A stretch of 64,000 bases of DNA. Source: an uncultured Dehalococcoidia bacterium. GTDB lineage: Bacteria > Chloroflexota > Dehalococcoidia > Lucifugimonadales > Lucifugimonadaceae. The notes below the pieces were generated by a model, which was not told where the DNA came from, made no database searches, and saw nothing but the letters and a program-made list of their open reading frames with translations. This document shows, piece by piece, positions 16,870 through 26,017 of the stretch (position 1 is its first letter; the number at the start of each line of letters is the position of its first letter). The stretch is taken from assembly GCA_913052475.1 (NCBI GenBank), contig CAJXEJ010000001.1:60751-124750 (forward strand). The letters run 5' to 3'. The position numbers and the translations under genes are program-made.

Positions 16870-18588
16870 GTGACGAATAGCCAGGTTTTTTACAGGAAAT
16901 GGCGCCCTGCTCGTTTCGACGAAGTAGCCGGGCAGCAACACGTCACAAACACTCTCAAACGTGCTATCGCAACCGATCACGTGTCGCACGCCTATTTGTT
17001 CACTGGCCCACGTGGAGTCGGCAAAACATCGACCGCCCGGATTTTGGCTAAAGCCCTGAATTCTGAGACCGACGACGACGGCGAGCCGATCACCGATTCC
17101 GAGACTTCTGTAGCGATCGACGAAGGTCGGTTCATGGACCTCATCGAGATCGACGGTGCTTCGAACCGCGGCATCCAAGATATCCGCGATCTGCGAGACA
17201 ACGTGCAGTTCCGACCGGTAGAGGGTAAATACAAGGTCTACATCATCGACGAAGTGCACATGTTGACCGCTCCGGCGTTCAACGCACTGCTGAAAACCCT
17301 AGAAGAGCCGCCGCCTGGAATCGTAATGATTCTCGCAACGACCGAGGCTTCGTCACTACCGGCGACCATCATCAGTCGATGCCAGCGCTTCGATTTTCGT
17401 CGGTTATCAAACGATGATGTGATCGAACGACTGATCGAGGTTTGCGAGGTTGAGGAGATTGAGGCAGTACCGTCCGTTCTGGAAATGATCGCCCGAGCCG
17501 TATGGGGCTCGTTACGCGACGCAGAAAATCTGCTTGAGCAACTATATGTTTCCTATGGTCAACCAGACGAGGGCGGTCAACCATCGGAGATAACCGAGGC
17601 GCAGGCGCGTGAGTTGCTTGGCCTCGGTGATACGGCGATAAGTACCGAGCTTGCTACTGCCCTGCTGGGTAAGGACGCCGCAGCGGCGCTAACTGTCATC
17701 AATCGAGAGGCGCAGCGCGGGGCTGACTTGCGGGCGCTACGATCGGGAGCGGTGGATGCTCTTCGTGTGGCGCTGCTGTTGAAAGCCGGAGTTGAAGACT
17801 CAATCTCACAGGATTCTGAGTTCTCGGAAACGATGCTGGCGGCAGCACGACCTGCTCGACTCAATCAGATATTGCACATTTTAACCGCACTGGGGCAGGC
17901 GGATATGAAGGCCAATTCGTCTTCGCCATTGCCGTTAGAACTGGCGGTTTTGAAGGCAACAACGAAGCCGGAAGCTGCCGCTGCGGCAGCTTCTGCGCCT
18001 GCATCTTCGGGTGCGGTTCCTTCACGTCCCGCTGCGGCTCCACAGACCAGTTATCAGCAGCCTGCTGCCCAGACATCCCAGCAGGCCGCACCTACTCCGC
18101 GGCGTGATCGCACGCCTGTCGAGAAACAGTGGGATGAGGTTGTGTGGGCGATGCGCCGGACAAAGAACCGCAAGTACGTGGTGGGCCCGATTCTTCGCAA
18201 CGTCGAAGTTCCAGACGAACCGGCTGGCGGAAAGATTTCACTGCGCTTCAAGAGCAACGCCCTGAAGAACAACTTTATGGAGGAGATGCAGGATCAGCGA
18301 TCCCGAGACGAGCTGAAGGCTGCGATTACCGATGCCTACGGGTCGGAACTCGAATTGGAAGTGCGTTCACCGCACGAAGTAGCCGAAGAAGCTAAGGCAA
18401 ACGGTGGCAACGGGAATGGCAGCTCGGGTGGCATCACGGCTACAGGAAACGATCAGCCGGGAACGTCAGCCGCTCAGGAAAGCGCGATGGTTCGGGCTGC
18501 TATGGCGATGGGAGCGACCGTGGTCGCTGAAGAATCGGCTGAGGATGAGGATGCACCTTTCGATTCGACCGAGGAATCGGGAGATTAG
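16870..18588 (+). CDS. dnaX: DNA polymerase III subunit gamma/tau, zinc-site cysteines missing
   Basis: Clamp-loader ATPase subunit. Walker A GPRGVGKT (46-53), Walker B IIDEVH (125-130) and LEEPPPGIVMILATTE sensor 1 are intact. Aligned without gaps to E. coli DnaX, the segment that normally holds the four zinc-binding Cys reads NSETDDDGEPITDSETS, so the cysteine positions are Ser65, Ile74, Ser77 and Ser80: the zinc module is lost while length is kept. An Ala/Pro/Gln-rich linker (about 365-415) leads to the tau-type C-terminal domain and an acidic tail. GTG start. Part of the classical dnaX-ybaB-recR block. Confidence 0.95.
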   Translation: MTNSQVFYRKWRPARFDEVAGQQHVTNTLKRAIATDHVSHAYLFTGPRGVGKTSTARILAKALNSETDDDGEPITDSETSVAIDEGRFMDLIEIDGASNRGIQDIRDLRDNVQFRPVEGKYKVYIIDEVHMLTAPAFNALLKTLEEPPPGIVMILATTEASSLPATIISRCQRFDFRRLSNDDVIERLIEVCEVEEIEAVPSVLEMIARAVWGSLRDAENLLEQLYVSYGQPDEGGQPSEITEAQARELLGLGDTAISTELATALLGKDAAAALTVINREAQRGADLRALRSGAVDALRVALLLKAGVEDSISQDSEFSETMLAAARPARLNQILHILTALGQADMKANSSSPLPLELAVLKATTKPEAAAAAASAPASSGAVPSRPAAAPQTSYQQPAAQTSQQAAPTPRRDRTPVEKQWDEVVWAMRRTKNRKYVVGPILRNVEVPDEPAGGKISLRFKSNALKNNFMEEMQDQRSRDELKAAITDAYGSELELEVRSPHEVAEEAKANGGNGNGSSGGITATGNDQPGTSAAQESAMVRAAMAMGATVVAEESAEDEDAPFDSTEESGD

Positions 18589-18734
18589 GTCGTTACTTCC
18601 AAACCCTGTACCAAGCAGCCACTCGAACTTCTCCAACCGACTGGCAAGCACGTATGATTGTGTAATTCAAATTTCGTCGTCTTATTCCGTGCTAGTCGCG
18701 AGTAAGACGCTCTCGATTGTCAGGACTCATTCCG

Positions 18735-19043
18735 ATGATGAACAAAAACATGCTCAAGCAGGCTCAGCAGATGCAGGCCCGACTTGCTGCTGTACAGGAA
18801 GAAATCGCTGTTGCACGTACCGTGGCGACAGTTGGCGGTGGGATGATCAAGGTCGCTGTTATTGGCGGCTCAAAGGTCGAATCGATTGAGATCGATCCCG
18901 AAGTGGTCGACCCGGGCGACGTTGAGATGCTCCAGGACCTGATCCTCGCAGCAATCAACGAGGCAATGGAAACCGCCCAGAAGCTGGCTTCCAACAAGAT
19001 GGGCGAGATCACCGGCGGGATGAACATTCCCGGCCTTATGTAG
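18735..19043 (+). CDS. ybaB: YbaB/EbfC family nucleoid-associated protein
   Basis: About 102 aa from ATG 18735: MLKQAQQMQARLAAVQEEI forms the N-terminal helix, then VATVGGGMIKVAVIGG and VESIEIDPEVVDPGDVEMLQDLILAAINEA are the family core, ending GGMNIPGLM. Small dimeric DNA-binding protein located, as usual, between dnaX and recR. AGGA at 18722 serves the start; TTG at 18717 is an alternative. Confidence 0.93.
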   Translation: MMNKNMLKQAQQMQARLAAVQEEIAVARTVATVGGGMIKVAVIGGSKVESIEIDPEVVDPGDVEMLQDLILAAINEAMETAQKLASNKMGEITGGMNIPGLM

Positions 19044-19072
19044 TCGGAGTTTTCCAGAGCCCGAAGGAACGC

Positions 19073-19717
19073 ATGGCCCAATCCGATATTGCACCTTCCA
19101 CCGCGCCGCCAGTCGCTCGATTAATTGAGGCGTTTCACAGGCTGCCCGGAATCGGACCCAAGAGCGCCCAGCGCCTTACATATCACCTGATTAGAATGCC
19201 CGCCGAAGAGGCTGAAGAGTTCGCTGCAGCAATTCTCGGCGTGAAGGAACGTGTGGTTCTCTGCAACACCTGCGCGAACATCGCTGAATCGGAGGAGTGT
19301 GGTATCTGCGGCGACCTGCAACGCGACTACACTCGAATTTGTGTAGTCGAAGAGCCGCTGGACGTTGTCGCTGTCGAAAGGGCACGGGTCTACTCAGGCA
19401 AGTACCACGTGCTGCATGGCGTCATTTCGCCGGTGAACGGGATCGGACCGAACGATCTGAAGCTTCGCGAGTTGCTTGAGCGACTGCGCGACGGCACGGT
19501 TACCGAGGTGATCGTTGCGACGAATCCGAACCTCGAGGGCGAGGCGACTGCGATGTACCTCCAGCAGCTGATAGGTCCGCTGGGCGTAAAAGTTACCCGC
19601 CTAGCCCGTGGACTGCCGAGTGGATCGGATATTGAATATGCCGACGATTCGACGCTTGCCCACGCACTGGAAAGTCGGTCAGAAATATCGGGCCAGCAGG
19701 ACAGTTCGTCCGGGTAA
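19073..19717 (+). CDS. recR: Recombination protein RecR
   Basis: RecFOR-pathway protein. LPGIGPKSAQRLTYHL is the helix-hairpin-helix, CNTCANIAESEECGIC the intact C4 zinc finger, ICVVEEPLDVVAVERA and NPNLEGEATAMYL the Toprim motifs, and ARGLPSGSDIEYADDSTL the Walker B-like end. Length 214 aa is normal. It closes the dnaX-ybaB-recR operon; its partner recO lies at 25 kb. Confidence 0.96.
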   Translation: MAQSDIAPSTAPPVARLIEAFHRLPGIGPKSAQRLTYHLIRMPAEEAEEFAAAILGVKERVVLCNTCANIAESEECGICGDLQRDYTRICVVEEPLDVVAVERARVYSGKYHVLHGVISPVNGIGPNDLKLRELLERLRDGTVTEVIVATNPNLEGEATAMYLQQLIGPLGVKVTRLARGLPSGSDIEYADDSTLAHALESRSEISGQQDSSSG

Positions 19718-20061
19718 GTGCTGGGGGCACATTTTCTGCGAGATCGGTTGAGTGTTGGCTGATTGGCATGGGTAGCTCCGCTATTCGCGACGGACGTGCT
19801 ACACGTTGCAGTGTCAGTGCATTTCTCGAAGAGATTCGTCAGTTGTTACACGGTTTCTGCGGTGTGGAATGGCACTCGGCTGAGTGCTACACGGTAGCGA
19901 GATACCAGTTTCCGTATAGGACGGTGTGCTGCATCCCGTCAGCAATCCAACGACCTGTCCTCGTCTCGACCGAAACGAGAGCGGAGATGTCTCAATTAAA
20001 TGAGCTCATCTCGATCTATAGCTTTCGTCTGTGCACGCCACGCCACCACCACCACCACCAC

Positions 20062-20103
20062 CCCCGAAGGTCTCTCCACTCCGCTGTCGCTGCGGTCGCG
20101 AGA
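20062..20103. repeat. Family A dispersed repeat
   Basis: CCGAAGGTCTCTCCACTCCG followed by CTGTCGCTGCGGTCGCGAGA; near-identical to the copy at 62661-62711. Confidence 0.7.
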
Positions 20104-20149
20104 AATCAGTGTGGGTGATTGGATGTGGTGGGCGGAAAAGGTGTTTCGG

Positions 20150-20186
20150 ATCCCTCCACTTCACTTGGCTTCGGTCGGGACGAAGG
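20150..20186. repeat. Family A dispersed repeat (right-half variant)
   Basis: ATCCCTCCACTTCACTTGGC then TTCGGTCGGGACGAAGG, the same family as 23331 and 52591. Confidence 0.65.
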
Positions 20187-20383
20187 TATGGCGGTCGTAG
20201 TTGCTAATAGGATGATTCGCTGATTGCCACGTCGTCGGACTCCTCGCAATGACGGAGTGACACCAGTATCCCTCACCGGCCAGTGAACAACGTCGATGAC
20301 AGATGACTGGTTGACGTTTACTGTGTAGGCATCAACGCTGGATCGGCTGCATATGATTCTTGCCAGTTGCCGTATCGGGAAAT

Positions 20384-21562
20384 ATGAACTTCGTCCTGAA
20401 AAAACGCATTCGCACTCTGAACGCTCTGCTTCTGCTGACCGTCGGAGCGGTGTTGTTTGCTGGCTGTGTTTCCGAGCCACTACCGACGGTCGGTCGACCC
20501 GATTTTCCTCAGCCCACATTTGTAGCAAGGCAGGTAACACCGGCTCCTATCGATCCCACCGCAACGCCGTGGCCGGCTTTGAAAGATGACAATGTTCGTG
20601 TGCTCCCGGCGGGCCTAGATCCCGAGTACTACTCATCAGTTGGTTCCGACGAGGTCGTTGCTCTGTGGGAGCAGTTCCTCACCGGATCAAAAACGCAGGC
20701 GAGTTCAGGTCGGTTCTACTGGAGGAATAGACGAGCGTTCGAGGGTGAGATTCATTTCTGTCCAGATGGCAAAGGCTATTTGGAGGGGGATCCTGAAGGT
20801 GCGCTTGAGTGGGCAGTTAACCCTTCGGCCGGATACTGGTACGAAGTGACACTGATGCATGAAATACCGTTCACCGGTCGGGATGTGACCTTTGCCATCG
20901 GCATCTATGATGGTCAGCCAGCGCGATCTGGCAGCACCACGCCGATGGAGTTTCGAGCAAGTGATCGGTGCCAAAACGCCGAGGCACGAATTCAGTACGC
21001 ATTTACCGCCGATGAACGCAAACTCGCCGAACGAGCCAAAGTTGTCGAGATAGTGATCGATGAGATTCCATGGATCGATGGATCGAGGGTGTTTCCAGAC
21101 GAAATTACAGTCGCTGGTTCTGAGGGAGTCAGTCAAGCGATGGGTGTGAACTACTGGAACGCCTATTTGTCGGGTAGCGTTCTCAATGCCGAGGCGTTCA
21201 ACTACTCGTCGTACTCGGTGACGCAGGCCTTTTCGGGTTCGCTGCATCTCTGCGATGAGAGGGTTGCCGTTCTTGAGGGTGAGCCCGAGGGCATTGGCGA
21301 ATGGGTGATTCAATCGACAGGGTCGAATCCGTACGACGCCAAGATTGTTTTTACGTTGCCGAGTGATCCGACGTTCAGAACGATCGTTCTAGGCGTTGAC
21401 GGCAATTCGCCTGTAAGTATGGGTCGTAGCAAGGAAACAGGTTTGATCCGGGCGACTCCATTGCTGGTGAGCGAATCGATGGAGTGCAAAGGTTGGATAA
21501 GGTGGCCGAATGAGTCAACAGAACCCCGGAACGCAGATACGATTCGAACTCGCAACGCTTGA
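20384..21562 (+). CDS. Secreted lipoprotein with a duplicated domain
   Basis: ATG at 20384 gives a lipoprotein signal (basic KKRIRTLN, hydrophobic ALLLLTVGAVLFAGC) with the lipobox LFAGC, so the mature protein is predicted to be lipid-anchored outside the membrane. A Pro/Thr-rich linker follows. Two related repeats come next: FLTGSKTQASSGRFYW...LEGDPEGALEWAV and YLSGSVLNAEAFNYSSY...LEGEPEGIGEWVI; each has a Cys in an H/L-x-C motif (IHFCPDGKGYLEG, LHLCDERVAVLEG). No known family recognised. The C-terminus overlaps the start of the broken GNAT gene, and a decayed paralogue lies 500 bp downstream. Confidence 0.75.
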   Translation: MNFVLKKRIRTLNALLLLTVGAVLFAGCVSEPLPTVGRPDFPQPTFVARQVTPAPIDPTATPWPALKDDNVRVLPAGLDPEYYSSVGSDEVVALWEQFLTGSKTQASSGRFYWRNRRAFEGEIHFCPDGKGYLEGDPEGALEWAVNPSAGYWYEVTLMHEIPFTGRDVTFAIGIYDGQPARSGSTTPMEFRASDRCQNAEARIQYAFTADERKLAERAKVVEIVIDEIPWIDGSRVFPDEITVAGSEGVSQAMGVNYWNAYLSGSVLNAEAFNYSSYSVTQAFSGSLHLCDERVAVLEGEPEGIGEWVIQSTGSNPYDAKIVFTLPSDPTFRTIVLGVDGNSPVSMGRSKETGLIRATPLLVSESMECKGWIRWPNESTEPRNADTIRTRNA

Positions 21563-22014
21563 CGAAGTTCCTGAACTTACGCCAGTGATGACACGTGCGT
21601 TTGATGATGACTCACGTCGTTTTCGGAGGCGAAAAGGGTGGCCCTACCGGCTACGACGGTGGCGGGTTTTACCGCAAGTAGTTCCCGCTTGGCAAGGCGT
21701 ACAAGGTGCTAGACGGCGATCAGATCATTGGATCGTTCATCCTGTTTCTTGAAAATCCCTCAGACGGCGCAACCTGGGTTGGAAATATCTTTATCAATCG
21801 TGACGATCAAGATCTCGGCGCTGGTACAGCAGCGATGGAATTCATCCACGAAACGTATCCCGCAGAAATCTGTCGATTGGAAACTCCGGGCTGGGCGATT
21901 CGAAATCACCACTTTTACGAAAAGAGCGGTTATCGCAAGGTGAAGGAATCCTAGGACGAGGATGAAGAGTTGATTTCGTACATGTTCGAGAGGATCACGG
22001 ACGGGAATTCGTGA
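21510..22014 (+). pseudogene. GNAT acetyltransferase, broken
   Basis: ATG at 21510 begins RFELATLDEVPELTPVMTRA, a GNAT opening. After DDDSRR the family sequence jumps frame (GGEKGGPTGYDGGGFYRK), hits TAG at about 21676, and continues VLDGDQIIGSFILFLENP, NIFINRDDQDLGAGTAAMEFI (the acetyl-CoA site region) to HHFYEKSGYRKVKES, where a second in-frame TAG (21952) precedes the original tail DEDEELISYMFERI. One frameshift and two stops mark a pseudogene. Confidence 0.75.
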
Positions 22015-22054
22015 ACTGATCCGAGTTGAATCAGCATCTAGTATCTATGCCCTT

Positions 22055-23154
22055 CATGTTGGGGAGCGAGCAAGACGACTGGGCAGATCCCGATTAGCAC
22101 TAGGGATCTCGTTCCTGTTCATCTCGTTCGTTGTAACTGCATGCAGTTCTGAGTTGGCACCGTTCCCGAAACGCAGCGACATTCCTCAACCGACGTTTGT
22201 GGCATTAGCAATTACGTCTGCTCCCGAATTCGTCAACTGATACACCGCAGCCGTTCTCTGGTGAAGTCGAAGGTATAAGAGCGATCTCGGAGAGGCTCGA
22301 TCCCGAACTGTTCTCTCCCGCAGGCTCGGAAGAAGTGGCGAATTTGTGGACAGCATTCCTGACGGGTTCGACAAGGCATGTGACATCGGACCTGCGCCAT
22401 TTTAGAGGAAATCCACGATTCGATGGCCAGTTACACATGTGCCCGGTCGAAGCCGGCTACATCGATGGCAACACATCAGGGAGCGCAGCATGGAGTATGA
22501 GCCCGTCGGTCGTAAACTGGTTCGAGGTTGCGCTGACTCATTAAGTCCCCGGCAGGCTTGATCCAGCGGCGTTCTTGCTCAGCATCAAAGGCGGTTTGCC
22601 AGTTCGCACGGGCAATCGGGAAGCATTGGAGCTCGCTGAGAGTGACTACTGTTCCATCACCGATCCAGATATTGAGCGGCCTTTGTTTACAGTTGAAGAA
22701 CGCGACTTGAGGAGCGAGTAGATCTTGTCGGTGCTGAGATCGACGAAATTCCGTGGAATGACGGTGAACGGGAATTCCCTTCCGAGCTGAACACCGGAGT
22801 AACTAGTGGTGTGGACAGGGACTCTGCGGCTGGTTACTGGAACGCTTCTGATAAGTGGGGTGGTCGACGCGGTTGCGCATGATTACGGAACGTTCGTCCT
22901 GGACAAGGTTTTTTTGGGTCGCTTCACATGTGCGACGGTCGAGTAGATGTACTCAAAGGCGAACCGTCGGGGATCAGCGAATGGCCGGCGCAGCCGACGG
23001 GCACAAGCACTCGTGACGCGAAGATATTTTCACGCTATCGGACGATCGCACGTTTCGTACGTTGGTGTTACGAGTTACTCCAGAGGGTCCAGTTCTGATT
23101 GGGCGCAATGAAGATACGAGATTGATTGCGCCGAGTCGGTTGGAGTTACGGTAG
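22055..23154 (+). pseudogene. Decayed paralogue of the two-domain lipoprotein
   Basis: An N-terminal piece reads LALGISFLFISFVVTACSSE (lipobox VTAC), then SDIPQPTFVALAIT, matching DFPQPTFVARQVT of the intact gene, and stops at 22238. A second frame gives ERLDPELFSPAGSEEVANLW, FLTGSTRH and HMCPVEAGYIDGNTSGSAAW; later frames give EIDEIPWNDGEREFPSELNT and VDVLKGEPSGISEW. The whole length of the intact lipoprotein can be followed through several frames, so this is a tandem duplicate in decay. Confidence 0.75.
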
Positions 23155-23330
23155 TTGAGCGAGTGTGGTGCGGTGGCTAGGACGCTTTTTTGCGAGGTGG
23201 CTCGATCGTTTCAACAACCTCAATGGGCGAACGTCTCTTTCTCACGTCATGCTGAACTTGATCCAGTATCTCGGTCGACCACACGCCGTGCCCGTCTATC
23301 ACAATGCGGGTATTCGTCCACTCCGCCACG

Positions 23331-23386
23331 CCCACCGAAGGCCCCTCACTCAGCTTTGCTTCGCTCGGGACGAGGATTTGGGATTA
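23331..23386. repeat. Family A dispersed repeat
   Basis: CCCACCGAAGGCCCCTCACT then CAGCTTTGCTTCGCTCGGGA and CGAGG; lies just outside the sulfatase 3' end. Confidence 0.65.
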
Positions 23387-23405
23387 ACTACTGCCGAATG
23401 CAGCC

Positions 23406-24881
23406 TCAGAATATGGGCGATTCGTTATTGCGGGCTTTTGGTGGCACGGGTTGGCGTTCGTACCCAGGTAGGAACGATGGGGTTGGGCCGTCGAGTTTTG
23501 CTAACGCTCCGTTGACCACAAAGTTTTCAGGCCGACCTTCGAGTTCGCTAATGAGGCGTGATCGGTTTAGTTCGATCCGGTCGGCATAGTCGGGATCGTC
23601 GCTCAGGTTGGTCATCTCGAAAGGATCGTTGACCAAATCGAAGAACTGCTCTTCGCCACGACCCGGATAGTAGATGTACTTTTCCTTGCCATCGGTGATG
23701 AACTGCATTCCTGAGTTGATCGTCTCCATCGGTGTACATTCACCGTGGATGTAGTCGCGCCAATGTTCGATTTCGCCCTGTAGCAGTGGCATGAGGCTGC
23801 TGCCATCGACTGATTCGGGGATTTCGACCCCGGCCGCATCGAGGATGGTGGGCATAATGTCCATAAGCTCGACAACGTTGTCGACCGACTGTCCCCGCTC
23901 AACACCCATCGAGTCGGGCAATTTGATCAAGTACGGGATTCGCGCCGATCCTTCGAATGCAGAACGTTTTCTGATCCACTGGTGCTCGCCGAGCATTTCA
24001 CCGTGATCCGACGTGAAGATGATGATGGTGTTTTCCGGAACGTGGTTCAGAACTCGTCCGATCTGGTGGTCGGCGTGCTCGATCGAGCCGTAGTAGCCCG
24101 CCATATATTGCTTCAGCACTTTGGGCTCAAGGGCGGTTCGCCACGATTTCACCGAAAGGCCGCGCTGAGGACCATCGAAGACTCGCGCCCACTCAGCGAC
24201 AACAGGTTCGGGAATGTCCATCGCCATGTACTTATCGAAGTAGTACTTAGGTGGAGCGCACGGTGCGTGTGGTGCGTGAATACTCATCTTCAGGAAGAAC
24301 GGAGTTGTAGGGTCGCGTCGTTCGAGAAATCGCATCGATTTTTCGGCGCACCAGTTCGTGAAGTGGTACCGCTCATCAAGGTGATAAGGGCGCGCAACCC
24401 AGCCGTTTTCGTCAACACCATGTGCACGGGCGATATCGGGTCCATAAAGACCGTGTTCTTGTAGGAATATCTGGAAATCGTCGTCGACGATAGAGGTATC
24501 GTGCTGGGCTGGATTGTCGGCCCAGTCGGTTGAATCGAACCCGTATTTCTTTCGCGCTGGATAAAGATGCAGTTTGCCAACGAGATGGGTTTGGTACCCG
24601 GCTTCCGAGAGGGTTTCCGGCAGGGTTGGCTGATCGAGGTGCGTCGCGTAGTTCATGAATACGCCGTGCGTCGAGGCTTTTGTGCCGGTCATGAGCGTGC
24701 GACGAGCCGGGATGCAGACGGGAGTTGCGCTGTACCCCGAAGTGAAGTGCGTCCCCGAAGCTGCGATGGCGTCGAGATATGGCGTTTCGACGATTGGGTG
24801 GCCTTCGATGCCGAGAGCATCACCGCGGTGTTCGTCAGTCATTATCAGCAGGATGTTCGGGCGGTTGTCGGTCGCTGGCAT
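23406..24881 (-). CDS. Type I sulfatase (arylsulfatase family)
   Basis: A 491-aa alkaline-phosphatase-superfamily hydrolase. The formylglycine motif CIPAR begins at Cys56 (CxPxR), with calcium/sulfate ligands in ILLIMTDEHRGD (10-21) and IIFTSDHGEMLGEH. No signal peptide is seen, so a cytoplasmic sulfatase or one of the choline-sulfatase/phosphonate-hydrolase branch is possible. It requires a formylglycine-generating enzyme encoded elsewhere. It could remove sulfate from algal sugars or other organosulfates (inference). Convergent with nothing; upstream is repeat DNA. Confidence 0.92.
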   Translation of the reverse strand: MPATDNRPNILLIMTDEHRGDALGIEGHPIVETPYLDAIAASGTHFTSGYSATPVCIPARRTLMTGTKASTHGVFMNYATHLDQPTLPETLSEAGYQTHLVGKLHLYPARKKYGFDSTDWADNPAQHDTSIVDDDFQIFLQEHGLYGPDIARAHGVDENGWVARPYHLDERYHFTNWCAEKSMRFLERRDPTTPFFLKMSIHAPHAPCAPPKYYFDKYMAMDIPEPVVAEWARVFDGPQRGLSVKSWRTALEPKVLKQYMAGYYGSIEHADHQIGRVLNHVPENTIIIFTSDHGEMLGEHQWIRKRSAFEGSARIPYLIKLPDSMGVERGQSVDNVVELMDIMPTILDAAGVEIPESVDGSSLMPLLQGEIEHWRDYIHGECTPMETINSGMQFITDGKEKYIYYPGRGEEQFFDLVNDPFEMTNLSDDPDYADRIELNRSRLISELEGRPENFVVNGALAKLDGPTPSFLPGYERQPVPPKARNNESPIF

Positions 24882-24954
24882 TCGGTGGGTGTCTTTCGGG
24901 TGGGCTTAAATATGTAAAAAGATCATATCGCGATAGACACGCAGTATCGTAACT

Positions 24955-25012
24955 AACCTCACCCCGCCGAAGGTCTCGCCACTCCGCTTTGCTTCGGTCG
25001 GGGTGAGGGGTT
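24955..25012. repeat. Family A dispersed repeat, long hairpin copy
   Basis: Arms CCTCACCCCGCCGAAG and CTTCGGTCGGGGTGAGG pair almost perfectly (one extra T) around a loop containing TCGCCACTCCGC, and TTTC follows. This is the best-preserved palindrome of the family and may also act as a terminator. Confidence 0.7.
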
Positions 25013-25040
25013 TCGGCATTCTGACGGATATCATTGCGGA

Positions 25041-25862
25041 ATGACTTCGAAGCGGCGGCCGGTTACATATACGACTGATGCGGTGATTGTGCGGTCGAGC
25101 AATCTGGGCGAGGCTGATCGGATTATCACACTGGTTACGCCGATCCACGGATTGGTCCGTGGTGTTGCTAAGGCGGCACGAAAACCAGGTTCGAAGCTTG
25201 GTGGCCATCTTGATTTGCTCAAGTACGTGAGCGTTTCGGTTCGTGAGACTAGAACCCTGCACGGCTTGAGCCAGGCTTCGACGGTGAACGGCTTTCGTGG
25301 GCTGCGGGACGATCTCGATCGCTTCTCTCGGGCTTCTTATGTTTCTGAAATGGCGGAATGGTTTTCAGTTGAAAACGGTGCAAATCAGCCGTTGTTTCGA
25401 TTGCTGCTGGATGTATTGGAATCTCTAGAAGCGACCGATAACCCGGAAATGACTACCCGCTTTTTCGAGATGCGCCTGCTTCAGCTAAGCGGTTTTGCGC
25501 CCGAGCTTGCACGATGTGTCGAGACCGGAGCAGGGCTGGAGCCAGCGAATCACCTCTACTCGGCTGATCGCGGCGGGCTGGTCAGCAATGATGCACGACC
25601 TGTTGGCGAATCGGCTTTACTGCCAGCGAGCCTGAACACGATCAAGTTGCTTCGATTTCTGTCCCGTACCGACATTGCCCAGGTGGGTGTGATGAAGCCC
25701 AATGAAGACGAAAACAGGCAGCTTTCTCGAATTCTGAGGGCGCAAATTCATCACGTACTCAGTCGTAGGTTGCATTCAGAGGCGTTCATGGACGAGGTTC
25801 GTGCTCGACCTGCCTCAGCCCAAGAACCAAGCCTGCCGGAACGACCCATTTCGAGTGAGTGA
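25041..25862 (+). CDS. recO: DNA repair protein RecO
   Basis: Recombination mediator with an N-terminal OB fold (TYTTDAVIVRSSNLGEADRIITLVTP, then GLVRGVAKAARKPGSKLGG) and a helical C-terminal domain (FFEMRLLQLSGFAPELARC). The zinc finger usual in RecO (CxxC...CxxC) is reduced to the single Cys of ARCVETGAGLEP; the remaining ligands are replaced, as in some lineages. Length 273 aa is normal. uvrA follows 155 bp later on the same strand. Confidence 0.9.
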   Translation: MTSKRRPVTYTTDAVIVRSSNLGEADRIITLVTPIHGLVRGVAKAARKPGSKLGGHLDLLKYVSVSVRETRTLHGLSQASTVNGFRGLRDDLDRFSRASYVSEMAEWFSVENGANQPLFRLLLDVLESLEATDNPEMTTRFFEMRLLQLSGFAPELARCVETGAGLEPANHLYSADRGGLVSNDARPVGESALLPASLNTIKLLRFLSRTDIAQVGVMKPNEDENRQLSRILRAQIHHVLSRRLHSEAFMDEVRARPASAQEPSLPERPISSE

Positions 25863-26017
25863 CATCGTCCCCGGAGAACTTGCGTCGGGTTGTTACACTC
25901 GGCTGAACAGGTCCTTTTCTTGCGCGAATCCCGTGTTCTCTAGGCTTCGCTTCGCTCGTAATCTGTTCATCAAAATCGCTACTTGCTCGCACCTGTATTA
26001 AGTTCGACAATCGAGAC

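Larger units (their letters stand above)
19718..20383. other. 666-bp gap with family A repeats
   Basis: No gene is seen. Two dispersed repeat copies lie at 20062-20103 and 20150-20186. A CACCAC run (20041-20062) would translate as polyhistidine but is simply low-complexity DNA beside the repeat. A CCTCTCCG-free stretch before 20000 shows no coding pattern. Confidence 0.5.

Noticed and set aside
20000-20118. Frame with a polyhistidine stretch
   Set aside because: The His run is a CACCAC low-complexity tract beside a dispersed repeat, with no start, ribosome site or homology.
21661-21690. In-frame TAG of the GNAT gene as a recoded codon
   Set aside because: It is accompanied by a frameshift and a second TAG near the end, so decay is simpler than recoding.
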